Source: Sycobia sp. Sy_11 (taxonomy: Eukaryota > Arthropoda > Insecta > Hymenoptera > Epichrysomallidae). From it: a stretch of 64,000 nt of DNA. The stretch covers positions 1,333,501 through 1,397,500 of the forward strand of contig JACCIC010000040.1 of the NCBI GenBank assembly GCA_018907035.1, in the 5' to 3' direction. The position numbers and the translations under genes were made by a program. The notes beneath the pieces were generated by a model that made no database searches, was not told the origin of the DNA, and worked only from the letters and a program-made list of their open reading frames with translations. Below, one piece after another: positions 41,901 to 52,973 of the stretch. Within the stretch, counting starts at the first letter, position 1, and each line of letters starts with the position of its first letter.

Positions 41901-43010
41901 ATTTATTTTAAACTGTAAAATTTGTTTGCTTTGATATGAAAGTATTTACAATATAATTACATATATTATTATGCTTCAGTTCGTAAGAGCCACATTTTTT
42001 ATAGAATACATTATAAGATTTGTAGGTTTGAAAGGTTTTAATATGCTAAAAGCTCATCCAACTTGCCTAACTATTACACTTTTATTATTGGATTTCAGAA
42101 CAAAGATCTGCAGTTATTTTTCATTAATTTTTTTTTTTTTGATTTTACGGTCTTTCATAATTTATTTCTTCTTTTTATTATATGTAAAATAATTATAATT
42201 ACAGCTTCCATGTACATTAATATTATTCTACATTTTTATAAATTTCAATTTAACTCCGAACTTAAATTATCAAACTTCATTATTTTTACGATTTCTGTAA
42301 ATTTTATTAAAATATCCATGTCAAGGATGGATTGATGATGATTTTATTCAAAGCAATAACATTTTTCGATGAGGCAATGTTTAATCGACATTCGAGACCC
42401 TAGCTGGTCTAATTCGTGGTTCTGTATTTATTCTTTTATATTCTATATTGAAAACAAAACATAGGCTTCGATCAGTTGTCCTTTTGACATAGTATTTAAA
42501 AAATATCCTCATTATTAGTTGCACTGAGACATTTTCTTATATTTAATCAAGTTCGAGTGAGGTAACTCTAATTACATCCAAAACAAGTCCTGTAAAGTTT
42601 TTAGACTTAAGGTTGGTGGTTTTATCGAAAGGTACCTTATTACTTAAATGAGTAATTCAGTCGATGTCGAGTTAGTCAAAAACTCTTAACAAATACATTT
42701 ATACAAATGTATAGTTCTTGAATTATTTTCAATTCAAATTATACCAACTGTAATTACCTTCGTTGAAATTATAAACCAATTAAATTCTGACTAATTTCAA
42801 TTCACACTAATTAAAGAATTAAAAATTTTTGAATGTAGGGTCATTATTACCTTTTTCCATAATGGATTATTCTTTTTTAGAATTCGTTGCTCAAAAAAAG
42901 AGTTTGAAATCGTAAGGTTCTAAATCTCACTTTTGCGGTAATTAGAGTCAACTCCATCACCTGAATACCGAAATACTTGAACCACTCCTTCGCAATAAGT
43001 ATTATGAAAT
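38961..43010. other. AT-rich noncoding stretch
   Basis: No gene recognised. Short imperfect TGTTATACATGC repeats occur at 41,822-41,865. The two hydrophobic frames at 41,971-42,335 reflect T-rich DNA. Confidence 0.5.
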
Positions 43011-43134
43011 ATCACGTAACTTTAACTCGAAATTCGATTATGTTTTTTGCGTTCCCATTCTCCGTATCCGCTTTATTTTGCTCGGAGATTTTCACGCGCG
43101 GACGGTACGTATGGTCTTAATAAACCTGTCAACT

Positions 43135-43179
43135 AAAAAAAAAAAAATAAAATAAAAAATAAAATAAAATAAAATAAAA
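43135..43179. repeat. (AAAAT)n repeat
   Basis: Poly-A followed by AAAAT/AAATA units, immediately before a GC-rich block. Confidence 0.9.
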
Positions 43180-43870
43180 CCCTGGAGCTCGCGCTACAGT
43201 CGCATTTTAATTTGCCCGAAACGCGAACGAAAGAGCGAATGGTATATAGTCATAGCCAACTAACTGCACGACGCGCGAGGCGTCCTGAAAGACAAGCCAC
43301 CATGTACATTTTTGCGCGCTGTTCCATATTTTTTTTTTTTTTTTTTTTTTTTTTGTACCTTTCGCCGACCGTCGCTGCGTGGAAGGGGGAAGGGAGGGAG
43401 AGGGGTGCAAAACTGGCAAACGCCCGCCATTCGACATGTGTAACTGCGCCGACGATTCAATTCTCTCGCCCGTTGCTGCACGCGCGACGGCGTGAAACAA
43501 AAAGCGCGAGCGATGAGTATCTATATCCCCTCCCCGCCCGTAGTTGGATTCTGTGTATAGGGGCGGTGGTGAGCCAGGGTTAGAGGGGAAGGGGTGGGGC
43601 GAGGCAACGAATGGAGTCTTTCGGCGCACGGACAATGCTGATCTACCTCGACAATGCCGATTGCGTTTTGTTTACCGCTCTATAGCTCGGCGTACCTCGT
43701 TGCCGCGCCCTCGCTTTTTCGGGTCGGTCGGTCCTTCTTTTTTTCCCGATGGATTTTTGATGCTGTCACGTTAATATTTGCCAGTGGGGAAGATTGGGGC
43801 AATATAGCCGACCCGCGATTCTGTCCCTTTCGTTAAATGCGGTACATGCGAAGCTCGTTCGGAATATTTG
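43180..43870. other. GC-rich block with a 26-nt poly-T
   Basis: T tract at 43,329-43,354. Frames on both strands of 60-142 codons overlap each other and carry poly-Phe or poly-Lys from that tract. No domain seen. Confidence 0.4.
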
Positions 43871-44960
43871 GCTTAACGTGTGACGACGACTCATCTCCTG
43901 AAATACTTGGGATTCTGAGAAAATAATCTTGATTAAACAAAGACCATTCTTCTAATTAAACTGTATCTATGCGAAAAATTACTATCAGCTTTTAAATTAT
44001 TCAAATGACTATCGTTAAGAATAATGTCATTTATTAATTATCACTGATTTGCTTAGTATCTAATAGCTTGATTGAAATTTTTTTCAAACGCTTGTTTACT
44101 TTCGTATTATTGATCTATAGGAAGTAGAGAATTTTTTCCGATTCAATCAATACGTAGGTCAATCATTTCACTTTTTTATCTAAGTAAACTTTTTACTGAA
44201 ATATATAGAAGACAAGAGCTGTCCTTGCTTATGGCCACATTTTAAGGACAGCGCAGTAAATTTGACGACAGTTCGAATATCTGAATAATATCCTTATAGG
44301 AAAAACATTTTCTTTTCAACTTCAACATTGAATTAGACAAAAGAATATATTTAGAACATCTATAGCTATAAAATATATTATATGATTTGTTTTTCAATTC
44401 GTATATTATATCTTTTATGAAAGATATATATGTTATACTTACAGAAATAACTTCAATAATATTATTTTCAGTACGTTAATTCTGTGATGACAGTGCCGGT
44501 AATTTATGATGCTTATAAATTTAGATACCAGAAATACATCAAAATACAGGCAAATTTTTTCGAATCTGTATTTACAGAATCTTTTTCAATTAATTCTACG
44601 AAATAAAATTATATAGCTTAAACAATCAGAATTCTATGAATAAAAATATCGGAGATATATTTTCATACTTAGAAGTAGAGCGAGTAATGTATGTCAATAC
44701 AATTAAATTGATGTTTTTTTTTATTCTGAATATTAGTTTTTATAGAATAACACCAGTTTTCAATAGAACCTAATAAATTATTGAAAATAGAACATAATTA
44801 AAATTCAGATGAATGTATATTACTATTCAATCTAAAAATAAGCTGAAAAAATATTTTCTCTTATCTTTGTATCAGCTGCTCTTATTTTTGGTTCATATGG
44901 ATATTTTTGCTATACATTCTCTATATCTAGCTGTTTCAAATCAATTCTGTCCGTTACATT
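43871..44960. other. AT-rich flank upstream of SPH-A
   Basis: Should contain the SPH-A promoter, but no convincing TATA box is placed correctly. The 68-codon frame at 44,813 overlaps exon 1 in another frame and is rejected. Confidence 0.5.
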
Positions 44961-45024
44961 ATGGCGTGTTGGAACAATCTTTTCGTACTGATTTTAATTT
45001 TAAATATATTCTCTATTAATTGTG
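44961..45024 (+). CDS. SPH-A exon 1 (signal peptide)
   Basis: This 64-nt exon encodes Met plus a hydrophobic core ending in Asn-Cys and stops in phase 1 at a consensus GTAAGT donor. The length, phase and ending match SPH-B exon 1, which fixes the start codon. An ATG-led frame from 44813 runs in a different frame and is not supported by the paralogue. Confidence 0.8.
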
Positions 45025-47100
45025 GTAAGTAATTGTGGTTTATTTTTTACAATGGATTTTTTATAATACGGGCGGAATTTATTCGTAGAAACATGTATGT
45101 ATTGAGAAATCGATCTCACGTGTGTGATTTATACTTTAATGAAATAACTATGGTAGCGCAATTCTGTTGATATTTTCATCCATTCCCGACGTAAGTCAAA
45201 TAATATCAATTGTGTATATTATTGCATCTCCTTTCAGACAATTTCGTCTGCATGGTGCTGCAAAATGAACAGCGTGAGACATCTATATTCGTAACTTGAA
45301 TACAGATCTAGTCAACGCAGTCATATTGAACATTAAAAATTGTAAATTTAAATAATTTTGCAAGGATGAACTATTTACTAAATATTTGGTCAATTAATTA
45401 TTTAAAATTGAATCTAGAAGGCATTATTATTTCTCACTAAATAGGCGATAAAGAAAAAATATTTTTCATACTTCTTATAAAGCAAATTTTTCGAATTTCA
45501 CATCATCGTCTCGAAGGCATGTCTATGGAATACATTAATTCATTCAACTTTTCAATTTTTTGTGAAATTCTTTGTCTTTGCAATGTTTTCATTGAGATAG
45601 AGTAAGCAGAGCCGATATATCGATTTATCCGATGAATACAATGATAAATTTTCAATGATCCATTTGAATGCAACATTGTTTTCCACAATCAATTTATATA
45701 CCTTCATATTATAAGTTCTTCAATTTTAAATCAAGCATTATTCGTCTAAGATTAGACTACTTGTTATATTGTTCACCAGCGCAACAGGTAGTCTAGGGTG
45801 AAACGTACAATAATAGTTCCATTTTTAACTTCATCCTTCAAAAAATGTTTCCTCATACACTTCTTATCAATTAAGGCTTTAGAATTTTAATCTTTGAAAT
45901 TATAATTTTCTGAAACAATTTATTTAGAAGATGTGGAGTTAGTAAATATGTATGTTTTCAGGAAAGAAATGAAAGTCCTCGTAGCATTATTACAATTAAC
46001 AGGTGTTATAAATTATTATCATTTGAGAGTTTCGTATGTAAGGTCAAGTTATCCCCGATTGAAATGATGCATTATTTAAACGCGCAATATACGATACTAA
46101 GAAGAACATACTGCCAAATAAACTGTTATAGATGTGCTTATTTATGCTCGATATAAAAGAATCGAAACAGATGTATAATAAACACTCATAAGAACATATG
46201 GATCGTTTTGTCCGACTTCTATTTCAAAAAAATAAAAAACCTTGTAATTATTCATTCGTTTATATATATATACGAGGCTGGATTAATAAGTTTCCGGCCT
46301 GACAAAGAAAAACAACGTTTTTAAGAATTTTTTTTCTTTCTCAACATAATCTCCATCAAGGCTGATACATTTCTCATAGCGGTGTTCTAGTCTAGTAATG
46401 TCATCTCTATAGATTGATTCATCAAGCTCCTCAAAATACCCATTTACAGCTTCGATTACTTTTTCATTGTCCATAAATCTCTTACCTCTAAGCCATTTTT
46501 TGAGGTTAGGAAACAAATAATAGTCACTCGGGGCTAGGTCTGCAAAGTAGGGAGGGTGGGGCATCGTGATGAAACAAAATTTTTTTCTTTGCCAGATGGG
46601 GTCGTTTAATTTTCACTTCGTGGCTTAAACGTTGCAAGAAGTCTGCGTAATATTGGCCAGTGATAGTTTTACCCTTTTCAAGGTAATCAATGTATATAAT
46701 ACCTCTTGCATACCAAAAAAATAGTAGCCATAACCTTGTTCGCCGAAAAAATTGTTTTTGCCTTTTTTAGAGTTGGTTCCCCTGGTCCAACCCACTGTTT
46801 AGACTGTTGTTTGGTTTCAGAAGTGTAGTGGTGGACCCAAGTTTCGTCAACGGTTACGAATCGATACAAAAATTCGCTTAGATTACGCTTATACAACGCC
46901 AAACTGGCGGTAGAAATGTTCTTTCGAATCAATTTTTGGTCAACTGTTAGCAAACAAGGCACCCATCTTGCACAGAGCTTTTCCATAGACAAATGTTGGT
47001 GCAAAATATTTTGTACACGTTCATATGACATCTTACAGGCCTCAGCTATCTCATGCACTTTTAATCTGTAGTCTTTCAGCACTATTTGATGGATTTTTTC

Positions 47101-47154
<54 letters not shown>

Positions 47155-47588
47155 TATCATTCTAATTTATAAAGACAAAGCGTGTTTTTGTTTGTACGCG
47201 ATAACCGAAAAAACTACTGAACCGATTGTTCTGAAATTTGACCTATAGATTCTATATTACCTTGGGAAGGATATAGGCTATATATTTTCTTGAAAATAAT
47301 TTTACTTTTAAGATAAATTAAGTTAACAGTTTTAGTGATTAGTTTCACCAGCGGCCACTACGTGGCGTCTTGAATCACGAACATCAACTCAATGTAGTCG
47401 GCTTAAAATATTAATACCAGGCCAACTCTAACGAATGTTCGTATCCAACTTTGGGATTCGTATCCTAAAGGAGGTGTGACGTTTAGTCGGTATTACCTTT
47501 TTTGTTCTTCAGGTTAATCTGACATTACCCCCCCCCCCACCTTATGGATGTCTTTTAATTTTTATAAATTTTATTTTCTCTTACGGGG

Positions 47589-47639
<51 letters not shown>

Positions 47640-47836
47640 TCTCTCTCCCTCTCTTTATAAAATGGTTCTGTATGCCAAATCATACTGAATATAGTTTGTG
47701 ACGACAAAATATATTTTTATTTTTATACATTCTATTAACTTCAGAATTGTGACAAGAGCCTATGCTTTTTTAGTTTGAACAAAAGAAATAGTGGCAAAAT
47801 AGGTTTCTTTACCAACAACCGCGAAACTATGTAAGA

Positions 47837-47899
<63 letters not shown>

Positions 47900-48057
47900 A
47901 AAATATATCGTCACTTCTGCATAAATGCATAAAAAGGCAATATCCATCGTCTGCTTAAAAAATACGTTATTCGCATACCAACATTTTTCTTGAATTTCAG
48001 TTGGCATCGCTACGAAAATATTCACGGTATCTAATTGGAAAACCGAAAATATAGGAA

Positions 48058-48109
<52 letters not shown>

Positions 48110-49304
48110 GTGTGTGTGTGTGTGTATATTATATTGTCTAAAAGATATATACACATTTTAAATACGGTTTCTACTGAGAAATATTGTATTGTTGTGTACG
48201 GGCAGTTGATTACGATATTCCGTTGTCTCAAGACGATTTCTATAGGCAGTTGTGTGTTCGGATGATAGAATGCAATGTCCAGGTGTCTCTAGGCGATTTC
48301 TATGGGGAATATTGTATTTAGTTGGTAGAAAACGACGTCCAAGTATGAGGAAATCAACTTCTATGGGAAGATTCGTGTATGGACGGTAAAATACGACATC
48401 TAGGTCTTTCCGAACGACTTCTACGGGGAGTATTGTGTTTAGTCGTTAGGAAGCCATGGTAGCTTTCTCGGGACGACTTCTACTGGGACTATCGTGTTTA
48501 GTTGGTAGAAAACGATGTTCAGGTATGTCGGGACAAGTTCTACGGGAAATTTCATGTTCGGACGGTAGACGACGATGTCCAGATATGATGGGACGACTTC
48601 TACAGGGAGTTGTCTGTTCGGACGGTAGAATAAGATGTCCATGTGTCTCTGAACGACTTCTACGGGGAATTTCGTGTTCAAACGGTAGAAAACGATGTCC
48701 AGGTATGACCGGACGACTTTCACGAAGAATTTTGTGTTTGCACGGTAGAAGACGATGTCCAGCTATGACGGGACGACTTCTATGGGGAGTTTCGTGTTTG
48801 GATAGTGGGATCAGATGTTGGCATGTTTTGGAACGACTACGACGGGGAGTGTTTCAGATACTTCTATAATGAGATTCATTTTCCTATCGTTCGAACACGC
48901 ACAATCCCAGTAAAAGTCGTCCCGGAATACCTAGACGTCGTAAACTACCTTCCTAACAAAAAACTCTATAGCAGTCGTCCCGAGACATGTTCTATATTAT
49001 GAACATGATACACTATAAACGTCGTCTCGAGACACTTGGACATCTTTTCTTACTGCTCGAACTCAAAAGTACAATTTTCCTCATAGAAGCCGTATGTAAT
49101 ATGCATACGTGTGTGTATTAAATACGGTTGTACATTCTGTATATACATACTGTATATACAGAAGCGATGATAGGTAAATTACGGTCAATTATTTATAGTA
49201 ATATAGATTTTTATATATAGAGTACTTTTTACTTAGATATTATTGAATTGCTTATGAAATCGGTTAAATTCTTATCTCGGGCGAAGTCGAGACGGGGGAT
49301 GCTA

Positions 49305-49363
<59 letters not shown>

Positions 49364-50512
49364 GGATATTTACTGTTTGATGAAATAAATATCTATTTTG
49401 TTTTGGGAATCTGAATATGAACCATTTCGAAAATAATATAACATTTGGAAAAGAATTGTATTTGTTTTCCCCACCTTCCGTTGAATGTTACTTGTAAGCT
49501 ACAAACTACCACTTTGCAAACTGACACTGATATTCGAGATAAGGGAATATTTTACGAACAGGGTATTATATACGCGTTTGAAGACTTACTGGTCACTCCC
49601 ATTTGGGCATCTTTGCAATTAGTTGTAAATTAAGAGAAAATGTAACTCAGTCAGTTAAATGCTTTAATTCAATACATTCAGTGTAAAACATCATGTAAAC
49701 TAATTTACTATATATTTATTAAATCAATCAAAATCTTCACAACACATACATGGGTAAAATGTTCTCTTTGTTTTATTAATGCATAGAATTAACAAGGGAA
49801 AATCTTATCGGAGGATATCCCGGAGATGCAGAATACTTTAAGTATCAAGTTGGCATATTCGGCAAATATAATCACAGCCAGACGCGTTTCATAGCTTGTA
49901 GTGGTGGTATTATTTCCGACTTCTTTTTATTGGGTTCTGCCGAGTGTTTTTTCGATTCGAATAATGCATTGATGAAGATGCGGTTCTATGTAATTTTGGC
50001 ATCGGTAAACTTAAGATACGATTACGAGAAGGAAAAGGAAGTAATATTCATATTTACATATACGAAGAGTCCCATATCGAGTAGACACAATTTAGTAGTA
50101 TTACAGGTAAAATTTATAAGACACATTTTAAAATATGTAATATCATATCATTCTTATTAATAAAATTGCGGTATTGTAAATTATATAATTTTAGTTGGAG
50201 GATACTTTAAATTTGAGCATAAATCGTCAATTTCAAAAACTTTATATACCGGATGAACCTATAAAATTCTATTCGCAAGCTCATGTTGCTGCATATGGAT
50301 TCACAACGATGGAGGAGAAATTGAAAAACGTAGGCAAACCGAGGCCCATTCTGACTAAAAAGAGAAACTTCATATTAATGTGGGCACCCGTCGACATTGT
50401 GGAAGGGAAGGACTGTTCAAGTCCATATCCGTTCATGGAGGCTGCGAAAGAAATGTGCGGTGTAATACCGAGTAATGGAGAGCCATATCGAGGCCTTTGT
50501 ACAGTGAGTCTC

Positions 50513-50577
<65 letters not shown>

Positions 50578-51396
50578 CTAAAGTTAAGAGTTCGAATAGA
50601 CGATCCGATTACTTATTTGTTTTTTTTGGCTGCATACCGTTACGTAAAATTTAATTCGTCATGAGTTGAACATTCATCATAATTTGTCTTCAGTCTCCTA
50701 TACTGATATACTATTTATTGTATGTCTCTAACGTTATATCTAGACTAAAATGAAAGAAACGGTATATTAACTAAAAAATTCTGTAGATACTACTTGAATA
50801 TTCCACATGCTTTCAATACATGGCGTACCACTTCTTGAATAAAAAAAATTTTCTGTTTTTATAGATTACGTATAAATTTTCTACCTCACTGAATTCTTTC
50901 AGTAACATATATTAAGAAATTATTTTGGATAAATTCCCACATAAAAGCTTCTTGTTTCTTGTTGAAGAAAATTTTTATTCACATTCACAAAGGGGTGCGA
51001 TAAAATATAGATAATACTGCATTTAAACAATTCATATTTAAAGAACCATTCATTATAATATTATATAAAATATAATTTTTTTATTATTAAATTTTTAGTA
51101 AGTTTATACCTCTAGAACAAAAATGAAGTAGATGGAAGAAGTGTAATAAATATAAAATAAATATAAAAATTAAGTAATGAAATACTTTTTTTCAGTATGA
51201 CGAGGGTGCTCCTCTCGTTATTGGCGAATATGTTGTAGGAATTGCAACCAAAAGTCGTACAGATTGTGATAATACGATTTACGGACATTTATACACCAAA
51301 GTATTTTATTATCGGGACTTCATTAATGGCATCATGAAGTCAGAACTTATAGCGGGCACCATTGTTCACCGCAATCGAAAATATATAAATTCTTGA
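44961..51396 (+). CDS. SPH-A: secreted S1-fold serine protease homologue, catalytically dead, four exons
   Basis: Exons 44961-45024, 49787-50106, 50195-50503 and 51196-51396 join with intact frame and GT-AG introns (phases 1, 0, 0) into a 297-residue product. Residues 1-21 look like a signal peptide. An IGG motif (29-31) matches the chymotrypsin-fold N-terminus. Cys59 and Cys75, Cys202 and Cys216, and Cys230 and Cys255 have the order and spacing of canonical disulfides 42-58, 168-182 and 191-220. By alignment the catalytic His is Glu74 (GSAEC instead of TAAHC), Asp102 is Asn123, and Ser195 is Glu234 (DEGAP instead of DSGGP); Asp194 is kept. An N-glycosylation sequon sits at Asn50. The residue before the mature N-terminus is Asn, not Arg or Lys, so trypsin-like zymogen activation is not evident. 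Family knowledge: S1 homologues lacking the triad act as binding proteins or cofactors in insect haemolymph, gut, venom or seminal fluid. Which applies here is unknown. The tandem paralogue is SPH-B. Intron 1 is swollen by transposons. Confidence 0.85.
46273..47102 (-). mobile_element. Truncated, frameshifted mariner (Tc1/mariner, D,D34D)
   Basis: On the minus strand the frame 47082-46687 and the frame 46564-46283 are two parts of one mariner transposase. The first catalytic Asp is visible as VTVDETWVHHY, the second in FHHDA near 46570, the third in LAPSDYYLFPNLKKWL. A 1-nt insertion in a T run near 46725 shifts the frame. Between the second and third Asp only about 37 nt remain where a D34D element has 102, so a net deletion of about 65 nt destroyed the catalytic core. 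The 3' terminal repeat begins cgaggctggattaataagtt at 46273 next to a TA. The 5' end, with its terminal repeat and N-terminal helix-turn-helix, is missing: the coding sequence stops abruptly at an (AT)n array. The copy is dead. Confidence 0.9.
47103..47152. repeat. (AT)n microsatellite, left flank of the Helitron-like element
   Basis: About 25 AT repeats separate the broken end of the mariner from the left end of the Helitron-like element. It probably formed one array with 49306-49361. Confidence 0.95.
47593..47656. repeat. (CT)n tract inside the Helitron-like element
   Basis: A run of CT dinucleotides with a few CCT interruptions follows a C-run at about 47530-47540. Confidence 0.9.
47841..47895. 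repeat. (AT)n array inside the Helitron-like element
   Basis: Uninterrupted TA repeats. The long open frames crossing it are repeat artefacts. Confidence 0.95.
48062..48127. repeat. (AT)n/(GT)n compound array inside the Helitron-like element
   Basis: TA repeats pass into TG repeats just before the 60-bp minisatellite begins. Confidence 0.95.
48169..49095. repeat. 60-bp minisatellite with internal orientation switch
   Basis: About twelve diverged copies of a 60-bp unit run on the plus strand, with the phase marker TTCTA(C/T)GGGGA recurring at 48169, 48238, 48298, 48359, 48419, 48478, 48538, 48598, 48658, 48718, 48778 and 48838. From about 48880 the same unit continues as its reverse complement (GTCGTCCCG at 48918, 48973 and 49021) for three to four copies, giving a lopsided head-to-head array. 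The open frames here with 20-residue periodicity are by-products of a 60-bp period, not proteins. Confidence 0.85.
49306..49361. repeat. (AT)n microsatellite, right flank of the Helitron-like element
   Basis: About 28 TA repeats begin immediately after the CTAG terminus. No mariner 5' end is found beyond it. Confidence 0.95.
49787..50106 (+). CDS. SPH-A exon 2 (IGG N-terminus, Cys42/58 loop, His-to-Glu)
   Basis: The exon follows a TAG acceptor at 49786 and ends at CAG|GTAAAA. It is 320 nt, exactly as in SPH-B. It carries the IGG start, the ACSGG strand, GSAEC with GAG at 49942-49944 in place of the catalytic His codon, and the RHNLVVLQ segment in which Asn replaces Asp102. Confidence 0.85.
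50195..50503 (+). CDS. SPH-A exon 3 (GWG-like region, Cys168/182)
   Basis: The exon begins after TTTTAG and ends at ACA|GTGAGT, 103 codons in phase 0. It has LEDTLNLSI after the lost Asp, AYGF in place of the usual GWG, two Cys 14 residues apart, and the Cys191 equivalent as the next-to-last codon. An (AT)n array lies directly behind the donor. Confidence 0.85.
50516..50575. repeat. (AT)n array in SPH-A intron 3
   Basis: TA repeats begin about 12 nt after the exon 3 donor at 50504. Confidence 0.95.
51196..51396 (+). CDS. SPH-A exon 4 (Ser195 region, stop)
   Basis: The exon begins after TTTTTTTCAG and encodes YDEGAPLVIGEYVVG, which aligns with the GDSGGPLV motif with Glu at the catalytic serine. 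Asp-Cys follows (Cys220 equivalent), then a YTKVFYYRDFI segment like the C-terminal helix of S1 proteases, and a TGA at 51394. Confidence 0.85.
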   Translation, partial: YDEGAPLVIGEYVVGIATKSRTDCDNTIYGHLYTKVFYYRDFINGIMKSELIAGTIVHRNRKYINS

Positions 51397-51433
51397 CCAC
51401 CACCAATGTAAAGATTTCGTCACAGCATCATAA

Positions 51434-51439
51434 AATAAA
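51434..51439 (+). terminator. Putative polyadenylation signal of SPH-A
   Basis: AATAAA lies about 38 nt after the SPH-A stop codon. Position and motif fit a poly(A) signal; other AATAAA copies occur in this AT-rich DNA, so this is tentative. Confidence 0.4.
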
Positions 51440-51838
51440 ATGATCAATCTAGAAATGACTGTTTTAGATAATTCAAATATAAGAAGATGTTTTATTTTCC
51501 AAAGAAGAAAGAATGTTGCAACATAATGTTTAGTCCCATATGTTAATAAACGATGAACATCAATACGAATCACCCAAGTAACAGAAAGCATAGAAGCGAT
51601 AAAAAAGTTAACATACATTATTCAGATCATCTGCAATAATATTGAAAGTGGAATATAGAACGGCTATCAGGAGTCAATAATGCAAATGCATTATTTAAGT
51701 TTAGCACCATATTTTCTATAAAAATGTTTTTTTCCAACTAATTGAAGTAATTTTAATAAAAATTTATGTGAAAAATCAAATTACAATAAAAAGTATAAAA
51801 TAAAAATTAAAGAATAAAATTAAATAAATAAATAAATA

Positions 51839-51879
<41 letters not shown>

Positions 51880-52970
51880 TATTAATAGAAATTCACAAAA
51901 ATCTCGAAGTCACCGCTTTACATTATTTATTTCAAAATATATTTTAATGCCACTATTGCATCTAATCGACTTTATTCTTCTCAGACTAATATTACATTCT
52001 TTTGTTATTAAAGAAACCCTTTCAGGATTCTTTTGTCTTCTTGGGAAGTATCTTGTAGTTTTATATTAATAAATTTTTTGAACCTTTATTCTTTACATAT
52101 CTAATTAAAGATTTACTAAACTGTTTTTATATAAAAGGACTCCTCTCAATAAAAAATAGAATTGATTAATATCAGTAAATAAAATATTTTATATTTTGGT
52201 GGAGAATCCCTCACACACTAGAGATGAAGGAGAGAAAACTACACATTTTAAAAGTATATAATTGATTAGGACAAAACTGTATATACATGCATAGATGAAA
52301 GCTAATGTGTTAATAATAGGAAATTATATTCTACTTTTTTCTTTAGTTATTGAAGAATTAATTCAAATATAAATTGAATATTACTGTGAATAAAATATAA
52401 ATCGTTTCTAAAATTATTAAATTATTTGTTAGCACCACTTCACAACTCAAAATGATAATCTACATATGTACTCTAAAAAATTTTTGTGTTAAACTTAAAT
52501 TCGAATGAAATGATTTCGTTTGAAAATCTGAAATAACGATTTGACTTAAAACAGGTAAAAGAAGGCAAGATGAGGCAACTTTAATATTATACGTTTGCCA
52601 TCACTACTCTCTAGAGCAGTTTATTGCCAATATTTTATAAAAGTAATACTGTTGTGGTATGATTAAATGTACAATAAATATCAGAAAGGCATTTCCATCA
52701 AGTAAATCTTTATTTTGTTTTTAAAAAATAATGATAAAAAATAATAATAATCACGTAAGGGAAGATTTTATACTAATATATATGTAAAATCTATGTATTG
52801 TTCAAAAAACATTTAAATTATATATAGGCTTGAACGGTCAAAAATCAGTTCAAAAGAAATTTTTTTATTCCAATAACTGATTAGCATGGTAAAGTAAGTA
52901 AAGAATGTGGTGTAGTCACGCATTCAAGCAAGTTTGAGTCATGCATCTGCATACTGCTATATAAAAAAAA
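51440..52970. other. Intergenic AT-rich stretch
   Basis: Between SPH-A and the mariner at 52,974 I see only AT-rich sequence, the (AT)n array at 51.84 kb, and no exon-like segment on either strand. Confidence 0.6.
51843..51882. repeat. (AT)n array downstream of SPH-A
   Basis: TA repeats preceded by an (AAAT)n run at about 51820-51842. Confidence 0.95.
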
Positions 52971-52973
52971 GTA

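Larger units (their letters stand above)
47161..49305 (+). mobile_element. Non-autonomous Helitron-like element
   Basis: The left end begins TCTAATTTATAAAGACAAAG and is followed by a stretch around ACTACTGAACCGATTG typical of insect Helitron 5' regions. The right end has a short hairpin (TCTCG...CGAGA around 49275-49292), then about ten bases, then CTAG at 49302-49305 followed by T, which is the Helitron 3' signature of a subterminal hairpin plus CTRR with insertion before T. No Rep/helicase coding is present. The interior holds a (CT)n tract, two (AT)n arrays and a 60-bp minisatellite. The exact 5' base is uncertain, since the base before TC is T rather than the expected A. (AT)n lies on both sides, suggesting insertion into an AT array. 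Confidence 0.65.
45025..49786 (+). other. SPH-A intron 1, transposon-invaded
   Basis: The intron is 4,762 nt, against 1,086 nt in SPH-B. It holds a truncated mariner (46273-47102, minus), a Helitron-like element (47161-49305), and (AT)n arrays on both sides of the latter. In 45025-46272 and 49362-49786 I see only AT-rich sequence without exon-like segments. It is flanked by GTAAGT and a TAG acceptor, so the insertions need not disturb splicing. Confidence 0.75.

Noticed and set aside
43207..43635. 142-codon minus-strand frame with poly-Lys
   Set aside because: Poly-Lys comes from the 26-nt poly-T; no domain, and three other frames overlap.
48456..48869. 137-codon plus-strand frame with 20-residue repeats (GRKRCPGM-type) and a repeated minus-strand frame
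   Set aside because: The periodicity is exactly that of the 60-bp minisatellite, and both strands stay open by the same cause. There is no start context, splice site or independent domain.
49445..49633. 62-codon frame just upstream of SPH-A exon 2, considered as an extra exon
   Set aside because: There is no counterpart in SPH-B, and exon 1 to exon 2 joins in phase without it.
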